DNA of 9,969 nucleotides, from the NCBI GenBank assembly GCA_900769475.1, contig CAAGGQ010000086.1:1-9969 (forward strand), written 5' to 3'. The notes beneath the pieces were generated by a model that saw only the letters and a program-made list of their open reading frames with translations, searched no databases and was not told where the DNA came from. This document shows positions 4,939 to 9,969 of the stretch, piece by piece (positions within the stretch are counted from its first letter, which is position 1; each line of letters starts with the position of its first letter). Position numbers and translations under genes: made by a program. The stretch is from Clostridia bacterium (lineage in GTDB: Bacteria; Bacillota; Clostridia; Oscillospirales; CAG-272).

Positions 4939-5880
4939 ATGAATTACAACGACCAATTAGAAGAGATTCGGGGCCGAATGGCGCGGCGGGAGCAGGTGCG
5001 AGCCGTTCTCGGGGAGTTGGATCAGCAACGCAAGGATTTGGCGGTAAAGGTGGAGGATCTGGCTTGGGTCAAGACCCGCGAGGAGTATGATCTTGCCAAA
5101 ATGGAAGGGAAGAGCTTCGCGTCCTTTTTCTGCGCCCTGCTGGGAACCCGGGAGAAGCGCCTGGAGAAGGAAAAGGCCGAGGTCTGCGCAGCAACCCTGA
5201 AGTACGAGAACGCCAGATGCGCGCTGGAAGAGGTGAAGGGGGACATCCTGCGTTATGAGAGCGAGCTCGAGTCTCTCCGTTACGTGGAGGAGGAATACGA
5301 GCGGATGCTGCAGAAGAAGCGGGACGCCATCAAGGCCACGGGAAGTGCGGACGGGGAGGAGATCCTTGCCATCGAGCAAAGGTTATCGCTCCTTAAAAAG
5401 CAAAAGGAGGAGATCGAGGAGGCGCGGATCGCGGGGGCGCAGTCCCTGGAGATCGCCGAGCAGATCTGTCGGGAGCTTGGCAGTGCCAAGGGCTTTGGCT
5501 TGGCCGATCTGGTGGGTGGCGGCGCGCTCATGGATATCCTCAAGTATGATCGTATCCAGCGGGCGCAGAGTAAGATTGAGGCCTTGCAGCAGGGGCTTCG
5601 GCGCTTCCGAACCGAGCTGGCAGACATTGCCACCATTGCAGTGGAGGCCGATCTTCAGGTGGGGGATTTTCTGCATCTTGCCGATTACTTTTTTGACTGC
5701 GTTTTTGTGGATTGGGGCGTGTACGCCAAGATCAAGGATTCCTTGCAGGAGATGACCGCCACGAGGGAGAAGATCCGGGAGGCCCTTTCCCGTCTGGAGG
5801 CATTGCGACAGAGCGGAGAGGGGGAGGCCGAGGAGCTCCTGGCCCGATTGCGGGCGCTGGAAGAGCGGAATACGATCTGA
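4939..5880 (+). CDS. Coiled-coil protein of unknown function
   Basis: A 313-residue cytoplasmic-looking protein with no signal peptide or membrane segment. Heptad-rich, highly charged helices occupy about residues 1-55, 72-130, 140-180 and 260-311. They are interrupted by a short less charged segment (GKSFASFFCALLGTREKRL, 57-75) and by a glycine-rich turn, FGLADLVGGGALMDILKYDRI (about 186-206), which leads into a helix with QGLRRFRTELADI. A compact segment at 238-262 (DLQVGDFLHLADYFFDCVFVDW) may be a small folded domain. No nucleotide-binding or catalytic motif is visible. The binding site AAGGAGGG (4925-4932) is strong. It has its own promoter and a 3' hairpin, so it is probably monocistronic. 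It sits just upstream of ileS, where many Bacillota carry divIVA, but it lacks the DivIVA N-terminal sequence. I have an unverified impression of similar anonymous proteins in other Clostridia. Confidence 0.88.
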   Translation: MNYNDQLEEIRGRMARREQVRAVLGELDQQRKDLAVKVEDLAWVKTREEYDLAKMEGKSFASFFCALLGTREKRLEKEKAEVCAATLKYENARCALEEVKGDILRYESELESLRYVEEEYERMLQKKRDAIKATGSADGEEILAIEQRLSLLKKQKEEIEEARIAGAQSLEIAEQICRELGSAKGFGLADLVGGGALMDILKYDRIQRAQSKIEALQQGLRRFRTELADIATIAVEADLQVGDFLHLADYFFDCVFVDWGVYAKIKDSLQEMTATREKIREALSRLEALRQSGEGEAEELLARLRALEERNTI

Positions 5881-5899
5881 CGCTCCAATTTCCAAATGC

Positions 5900-5929
5900 A
5901 TCGGGACGGCTTGTTGCAGCCGTCCCGAT
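5900..5929 (+). other. 3' hairpin of the coiled-coil gene without a U tract
   Basis: An 11-bp perfect stem (ATCGGGACGGC 5900-5910 with GCCGTCCCGAT 5919-5929) and an 8-base loop lies 20 bases after the stop at 5880. It is followed by a run of seven A rather than T, so it does not fit a canonical intrinsic terminator in the plus direction, and no clear T run follows it on the minus strand. It may protect the mRNA 3' end or end transcription in another way. The A run also lies just upstream of the ileS -35 and could act as an UP element. Confidence 0.7.
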
Positions 5930-5948
5930 AAAAAAACGGGGAAACCTA

Positions 5949-5977
5949 TTGACAAATTTTTAAACTTGTGATATACT
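5949..5977 (+). promoter_or_regulatory. Sigma-A promoter of the T-box-ileS operon
   Basis: TTGACA (5949-5954), a 17-base spacer and TATACT (5972-5977), with an extended -10 TG at 5969-5970. It places the transcript start near 5984-5985, just ahead of T-box Stem I. A T-rich spacer start and the A run at 5930-5936 may aid alpha C-terminal domain binding. Confidence 0.88.
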
Positions 5978-6209
5978 TATAAAGTTGAAAAACGTTGACG
6001 AAGAACTCCGAAAAGGGAAGGCTTACAGAGAGCCCGCGGTTGGTGGAAGCGGGTAGTTGGTACTTTTTCAGCGGGATCCCTTCCGAGTTGACGCCCCAAA
6101 GGGGTCTTGACCTTGAGTAGGCGCGTCCGTATGGCTGCGTTAAAGCATAGGAGCTTTCCCGCCCGCTGGTGGCGCCTCCGAACAAAGTGCACGTCCTTTG
6201 GGCGTGAAT

Positions 6210-6240
6210 ATGAGTGGTACCGCGGATCTTTCCGTCTCAT
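6210..6240 (+). promoter_or_regulatory. T-box antiterminator
   Basis: ATGAG (6210-6214) pairs with CTCAT (6236-6240). After the bulge carrying the tRNA-contacting TGGTACC (6215-6221), CGGA (6223-6226) pairs with TCCG (6231-6234) around the loop TCTT. This is the standard two-helix antiterminator with its bulge. Its 3' strand is also needed by the terminator at 6233-6264, so the two folds exclude each other. Confidence 0.88.
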
Positions 6241-6264
6241 AGCGTATGCTGTGGGGCGTTTTTT
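6233..6264 (+). terminator. Regulated terminator of the ileS T-box
   Basis: Eleven pairs, including three G-U wobbles, join 6233-6243 (CGTCTCATAGC) with 6248-6258 (GCTGTGGGGCG) around the loop GTAT, followed by six T (6259-6264). The 5' strand overlaps the antiterminator 3' strand, so uncharged tRNA-Ile should prevent this hairpin from forming. Transcription then continues 59 bases to ileS. Confidence 0.9.
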
Positions 6265-6323
6265 GTTTTGTCACACGGCACCCATCCCAAAAAGATTTTA
6301 TTTCAAACACAGGAGAAAAGAAC

Positions 6324-9119
6324 ATGGCAAAGGATTACACAAGCACATTAAATCTTCCTACCACCGAATTCCCCATGCGGGCAAACCTGCCCCAGCGTGA
6401 GCCCGATACCCTGAAGTATTGGGAAAGCATCGATCTTTACAACGCCGTACTGGAGAAGAACAAGGATAAGACTCCCTTCATCCTCCATGATGGCCCTCCC
6501 TTTTCCAATGGCTACATTCACATGGGTCACGCTCTGAACAAGACCCTGAAGGATTTCATTGTTCGCTCCCAGGCAATGATGGGGCACTATACCCCCTACG
6601 TGCCCGGATGGGATAACCACGGTCTTCCCATCGAGCGTGCCATTGAGAACTCTAAAAAGAAGCTGAACAAGGAGATGTCGGTTCCCGAGTTCCGCAAGGC
6701 CTGCGAGGACTTTGCCGAGGACTTTATTCAAAAGCAGATGACCGGCTTCAAGCGTTTGGGCGTGCTGGGCGATTGGGAGCATCCTTACCGCACCATGGAC
6801 CGTCATTTCGAGGGCCAGGAGGTCAAGATCTTCGGCCGCATGTTCGATAAGGGCTATATCTACAAGGGTCTGAAGCCCGTAACCTGGTGTCCTTTCTGTG
6901 CCACCGCTGTGGCCGAGGCTGACATTGAGTACAAGGACGATCCCTGTACCTCGGTCTACGTGAAATTCCCCATGCACGACGATCTGGGTAAGCTGGGTGA
7001 GTTTGACCTTAGCAAGACCTTCTTCGTGATCTGGACCACCACTATCTGGACTCTGCCCGGCAACATGGGTATCTGTCTGCATCCCAGAGATAGCTACGCG
7101 CTTGTGAAGGCCGAGAATGGCGAGATCTATATCATGGCCGAGGCTCTTACCGAAAAGACCATGAAGATGGGCGGCTTTGAGAACTATGAGATCCTGGCCA
7201 CCTATCCCGGCCAGTTCTTTGAGAATATGCTGGCTAAGCATCCCTTCCTGGACAAGACCTCCCGCCTGGTGAACGCCGAGTACGTGACCATGGATTCGGG
7301 TACCGGCTGCGTTCACACGGCTCCCGGTTTTGGTGCCGACGACTATCAAACCTGCATGCGTTACGGCATGGATCTGGTGGTTCCCGTGGATGACTACGGT
7401 CGCCACACCGACTATGCGGGCAAGTATGCCGGTATGAAGACCGAGGAATCCAACCCCGTGATCAAGGCGGACATGGCCGAGAGCGGCATGCTCTTTGCCT
7501 CCGAGGAGATCATGCACTCCTATCCTCATCATGACCGTTGCAAGAAGCCGGTCATCTTCCGCGCCACTCCCCAGTGGTTCTGCTCGGTGGAGTCCTTCAA
7601 GGACCAGGCCGTGAAAGCTATTGAGAACGTGGAGTGGTTCCCCGCATGGGGCGGCGATCGCATGGAATCCATGATCCGCGAGCGCTCGGATTGGTGTATC
7701 TCCCGTCAGCGCCGTTGGGGTCTGCCCATTCCCGTATTCTACTGCACCGAGTGTGAAAAGCCGGTGTCTACTCCCGCTTCCATCGAGAAAATCTCGGGGC
7801 TCTTTGACGAGCACGGCTCTAATATTTGGTTTGAGAAGGATGCCATGGAGTTGATCCCCGAGGGCATGACCTGTCCTCATTGCGGCGGCAAAACCTTTAC
7901 CAAGGAGAAGGACACCCTGGACTGCTGGTTTGACTCCGGCTCTACCCACTATGCTTCTCTGATGTATCGCACCCCCGATCTGTGGCCCGCCGACGTTTAT
8001 CTGGAGGGCGCAGACCAGTACCGCGGATGGTTCCAGTCCTCGCTTCTGACCTCCGTAGGTGCTCTGGATCGCGGTGCACCCTTTAAGCAGGTCCTCACCC
8101 ACGGTTGGGTGGTGGACGGCGAGGGACGCGCTATGCACAAGTCCCTGGGCAATGGTGTGGATCCCGAGGAAATGATCAAGAAGTACGGCTCGGATATCGT
8201 TCGTCTGTGGGCGGCTTCCTGCGATTACCACGTGGACGTTCGTTGCTCCGACGCCATCTTCCGTCAGCTCTCTGAGGTTTACCGTAAGATCCGCAATACC
8301 GCCAGAATTCTTTTGGCAAACCTGGGAGATTTCAATCCCGATACCGATGCCGTGGCCATTGCCGATCTCCAGCCCATTGATAAGTGGATCCTGGCGCGCA
8401 CCAACGATCTGACCAAGACCTGCCGCGCCGCCTACGAGGGCTACGAGTTCCACATTGCCTACCAGGCCGTGAACAACTTCTGCACCAATGATCTTTCCAA
8501 GCTCTACGTAGATATTACCAAGGACCGGTTGTACACCGAGAGCAAGACCGGTCTTTCCCGCCGTGCAGGACAGACCGCTATGTACACCGTACTGTCCATG
8601 CTCACCCGTTTGGTGGCTCCCATCCTCTGCTTCACCGCCGAGGAGATCTGGAAGTCCATGCCTCATGCCGCGAGCGAGGACGTTCGCAGCGTGTTCCTGA
8701 ATACTATGCCTGCCTACGACGAGTCTTTGATCTTTGCCGAGGTGATGGAGCCCTGGAACAAGCTCTTTGAAATGCGTGACGACGTGATGAAGAGTCTGGA
8801 GCTTGCCCGTGCCGAAAAGCTGGTAGGAAAGTCCCTGGAGGCCAAGGTTACCATCTACACCAAGGACGCCGAAATGCTGGCTCTGCTCAAGAGCTTTGGC
8901 AAGGATCTCAATACTGTGTTCATCGTTTCGGGCGTGACCCTGGTCGAGGGCGACGCTCCCGCCGGTGCTCATGTGGAGGGAACCTCCGGTGTTGGCGTGC
9001 TGGTAGAGAATGCTGACGGCTGTAAGTGCGACCGTTGCTGGAGCTACTCCACCCAGGGCGAGCAGGATGCCGACGGCGGCTTCCTCTGCGCTCGTTGCAA
9101 GAAGATCCTGGAATTATAA
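6324..9119 (+). CDS. ileS: Isoleucyl-tRNA synthetase
   Basis: A 931-residue class I synthetase that activates isoleucine and charges tRNA-Ile in the cytoplasm. In order: the HIGH motif as HMGH (66-69, in PPFSNGYIHMGHALNKT); a CPFC pair (189-192); the editing (CP1) domain with TTTIWTLPGN and VHTAPGFGADD, which clears Val-tRNA-Ile; a zinc-ribbon-like insert with Cys pairs 474/477 and 517/520; WFDSGSTHYAS; the KMSKS loop as AMHKS (603-607, followed by LGNGVDP); the anticodon-binding domain; and a C-terminal zinc finger (Cys902/905 and 922/925, C-x-x-C-W type). Length is normal for bacterial IleRS with the C-terminal zinc domain. The frame is open from 6246, but that start lies inside the T-box terminator. 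I chose the ATG at 6324, which has AGGAG (6311-6315) 8 bases upstream and begins the expected MAKDYTSTLNLP. Expression is under the T-box leader. Confidence 0.98.
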   Translation: MAKDYTSTLNLPTTEFPMRANLPQREPDTLKYWESIDLYNAVLEKNKDKTPFILHDGPPFSNGYIHMGHALNKTLKDFIVRSQAMMGHYTPYVPGWDNHGLPIERAIENSKKKLNKEMSVPEFRKACEDFAEDFIQKQMTGFKRLGVLGDWEHPYRTMDRHFEGQEVKIFGRMFDKGYIYKGLKPVTWCPFCATAVAEADIEYKDDPCTSVYVKFPMHDDLGKLGEFDLSKTFFVIWTTTIWTLPGNMGICLHPRDSYALVKAENGEIYIMAEALTEKTMKMGGFENYEILATYPGQFFENMLAKHPFLDKTSRLVNAEYVTMDSGTGCVHTAPGFGADDYQTCMRYGMDLVVPVDDYGRHTDYAGKYAGMKTEESNPVIKADMAESGMLFASEEIMHSYPHHDRCKKPVIFRATPQWFCSVESFKDQAVKAIENVEWFPAWGGDRMESMIRERSDWCISRQRRWGLPIPVFYCTECEKPVSTPASIEKISGLFDEHGSNIWFEKDAMELIPEGMTCPHCGGKTFTKEKDTLDCWFDSGSTHYASLMYRTPDLWPADVYLEGADQYRGWFQSSLLTSVGALDRGAPFKQVLTHGWVVDGEGRAMHKSLGNGVDPEEMIKKYGSDIVRLWAASCDYHVDVRCSDAIFRQLSEVYRKIRNTARILLANLGDFNPDTDAVAIADLQPIDKWILARTNDLTKTCRAAYEGYEFHIAYQAVNNFCTNDLSKLYVDITKDRLYTESKTGLSRRAGQTAMYTVLSMLTRLVAPILCFTAEEIWKSMPHAASEDVRSVFLNTMPAYDESLIFAEVMEPWNKLFEMRDDVMKSLELARAEKLVGKSLEAKVTIYTKDAEMLALLKSFGKDLNTVFIVSGVTLVEGDAPAGAHVEGTSGVGVLVENADGCKCDRCWSYSTQGEQDADGGFLCARCKKILEL

Positions 9120-9136
9120 TGTAATCCATCACCGCA

Positions 9137-9191
9137 GGGAAGAGTGCCTCAGGACACTCTTCCCCTTGCCTCTCCCGCTGTTTGGAGGGGC
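9137..9191 (+). other. Tandem hairpins in the ileS-lspA intergenic region
   Basis: Two stems follow each other. The first has ten perfect pairs: GGGAAGAGTG (9137-9146) with CACTCTTCCC (9155-9164), 8-base loop. The second has eight pairs including one G-U: GCCTCTCC (9168-9175) with GGAGGGGC (9184-9191), 8-base loop, followed by only three T. Neither has a proper U tract, so strong termination is unlikely. Partial attenuation or an RNA processing or stability element between ileS and lspA is possible (inference). Confidence 0.65.
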
Positions 9192-9204
9192 TTTACACGT
9201 AGGG

Positions 9205-9219
9205 TTGGATCCGATCCAA
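9205..9219. repeat. Palindrome upstream of lspA
   Basis: TTGGATC-C-GATCCAA is a perfect 7-bp inverted repeat around one base, 24 bases before the lspA ATG. The arms are too close to form an RNA hairpin, so a DNA-binding protein site is conceivable, but no promoter is seen here. It could be chance. Confidence 0.35.
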
Positions 9220-9243
9220 GACCGATTTATAGAAAGGAAGCTT

Positions 9244-9762
9244 ATGATCCTACTGATTTCCATTATCGCTGGCTCCATTGTATTGGACCAGCTGACCAAA
9301 TGGTTGGCCGTCGTCTTTTTGCAGGGACAGCCCTCCTTTCCCTTGTGGGAGGACGTGCTGCATTTTACCTTTGTTAAGAATTCGGGTGCCGCCTTTGGTA
9401 TGCTCAGCAACCATCGCTGGGTGTTTATGATCGTTTCCACCGTGGCCATTCTTGGCCTGGCCGTGTATCTGTTCCGCTTTTGCCCCAAGCAACGGTTGGT
9501 GCAGATCTCTCTGGCCATGATCATTGGCGGCGGCATTGGAAACATGATTGATCGCATTGCTCTGGGCTACGTGATCGATTTTATTGATTTTACCCTCATC
9601 AACTTTGCGGTGTTCAACGTGGCCGATTCCTTTGTTACCGTGGGGGCCTTTCTTTTGATGGGCTATCTCATTGTTGATACGGTAAAGGAAGTGAAGGCAC
9701 AAAAAAAGGCCGCGGGAGCCGAAACCGACGCCGCGGACGAGGAGAAGCCGAATGAAGATTGA
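9244..9762 (+). CDS. lspA: Lipoprotein signal peptidase (signal peptidase II)
   Basis: A 172-residue inner membrane aspartic protease that removes the signal peptide from diacylglyceryl-prolipoproteins. Four membrane segments are visible (about 1-14, 56-77, 86-100 and 128-146). Conserved blocks are DQLTKW (15-20), the KNSGAAFG loop (45-52), GNMIDR with catalytic Asp103, and FNVADS with catalytic Asp128. After the last helix comes a charged Lys/Ala/Glu/Asp tail (about 147-172). The frame is open back to 9010 inside ileS, but the ATG at 9244 has AAAGGAAG just upstream (9233-9240) and gives the expected N-terminal helix. It follows ileS by 124 bases with no visible promoter, and its last 11 bases overlap the next gene. 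Confidence 0.97.
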   Translation: MILLISIIAGSIVLDQLTKWLAVVFLQGQPSFPLWEDVLHFTFVKNSGAAFGMLSNHRWVFMIVSTVAILGLAVYLFRFCPKQRLVQISLAMIIGGGIGNMIDRIALGYVIDFIDFTLINFAVFNVADSFVTVGAFLLMGYLIVDTVKEVKAQKKAAGAETDAADEEKPNED

Positions 9763-9969
9763 ACGTACCGACTCCCCGGAGGAGGTCATCGTCATTCGCG
9801 CCACAGTCGAGGACGTGGGCAAGCGGTTGGATCAGTTCGTGGCCCTGCAGGCCGACATGACCCGCTCTGCCGTTACCCGCCTGATCGATGGAGGCGGTAT
9901 TTTGGTCAATCAAAAGGCGGCAGGGAAGAACTACCGGTTGCGGGCAGAGGACGAGATCGTGATCTCCCT
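9752..9969 (+). CDS. rluD: RluD-family 23S rRNA pseudouridine synthase (5' part)
   Basis: The first 72 residues of a gene that continues past the window. Residues about 24-71 form an S4 RNA-binding domain: GKRLDQFVAL, then TRSAVTRLIDGGGILVN, then YRLRAEDEIVI. This is the N-terminal domain of the RluA/RluD family, whose members make pseudouridines in 23S rRNA; the catalytic domain is not visible. The ATG at 9752-9754 overlaps the end of lspA by 11 bases in another frame, and a GAGGAG binding site (9739-9744) lies 7 bases upstream within lspA, implying translational coupling. The lspA-rluD order is typical of Bacillota, which supports RluD over other S4 proteins. Confidence 0.88.
   Translation, partial: MKIERTDSPEEVIVIRATVEDVGKRLDQFVALQADMTRSAVTRLIDGGGILVNQKAAGKNYRLRAEDEIVIS

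Larger units (their letters stand above)
5985..6264 (+). promoter_or_regulatory. T-box riboswitch leader sensing tRNA-Ile
   Basis: This leader shows the hallmarks of a T-box, which binds uncharged tRNA and allows readthrough. In Stem I the lower helix pairs AACTC (6004-6008) with GAGTT (6085-6089). The AGAGAG element is at 6027-6032. The distal stem CCCGC/GCGGG (6033-6037, 6049-6053) caps the conserved G-N-U-G-N-N-G-G type loop (6039-6046). An ATC triplet at 6076-6078, on the 3' side where the specifier loop lies, is an isoleucine codon and matches the downstream gene. A large Stem II region follows (AGGCGC 6119-6124 with GCGCCT 6172-6177), and a Stem III candidate CAAAG/CTTTG lies at 6183-6200. 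The T-box core TGGTACCGCG is at 6215-6224; its UGGU can pair with the ACCA end of tRNA-Ile. Exact folding of the specifier loop was judged by eye. Confidence 0.93.

Noticed and set aside
5255..5755. A 166-codon plus-strand frame rich in Arg and Ser inside the coiled-coil gene
   Set aside because: It is the +1 shadow of a GC-rich coding sequence with AAG/GAG codons, with no start signals.
6348..8972. An 874-codon open frame on the minus strand inside ileS
   Set aside because: It is fully antisense to an unmistakable ileS; its amino acids (rich in His, Gly, Leu, Val) reflect ileS codon bias, and there is no ribosome binding site or family motif.
1..9969. CRISPR arrays, insertion sequences, tRNA or rRNA genes, prophage or attachment sites
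   Set aside because: I looked for regularly spaced repeats, terminal inverted repeats with transposase frames and tRNA-like cloverleaf motifs and saw none; the gene content is housekeeping and sporulation.

Overview
This window is an ordinary chromosomal segment of an endospore-forming member of the Bacillota, most likely class Clostridia. The evidence is the rpoA-rplQ end of the ribosomal operon, a complete cotJA-cotJB-cotJC spore-coat operon, a T-box riboswitch in front of ileS, Gram-positive style ribosome binding sites, and U-tract terminators. I cannot place it to genus.

Layout, left to right. Positions 1-1025 hold the end of the large ribosomal protein/RNA polymerase operon: the 3' part of rpoA, then rplQ, closed by a strong intrinsic terminator. 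Positions 1081-3138 hold three small membrane-protein genes, each with its own near-consensus sigma-A promoter: an unknown protein (+), a YgjV-family protein (-), and a second unknown protein (+). The first two converge on a shared bidirectional terminator, and the last two diverge from a 246-base intergenic region containing an operator-like palindrome. Positions 3139-3390 show no credible gene. Positions 3391-4814 are the minus-strand cotJ operon with its terminator, an untranslated-region hairpin, and a candidate sporulation (mother-cell sigma) promoter. Positions 4877-5929 hold a coiled-coil protein of unknown function with its own promoter. Positions 5949-9969 hold a promoter, a full T-box leader (AUC specifier, T-box core, mutually exclusive antiterminator and terminator), isoleucyl-tRNA synthetase, lipoprotein signal peptidase LspA, and the start of an RluD-family pseudouridine synthase that runs off the window.

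The ileS-lspA-rluD order is a classical Bacillota arrangement. I see no separate promoter in front of lspA or rluD, so the T-box that senses uncharged tRNA-Ile may influence all three genes, moderated by two hairpins between ileS and lspA. CotJC carries what look like all five manganese-catalase metal ligands, so the coat operon may supply a peroxide-detoxifying layer to the spore.

I did not find a convincing undescribed multi-gene system. The features most worth a second look are the coiled-coil protein at 4939-5880, the uniform extended -10 promoters (two nearly alike in front of unrelated unknown genes), the variant KMSKS loop of IleRS, and the structured ileS-lspA intergenic region.
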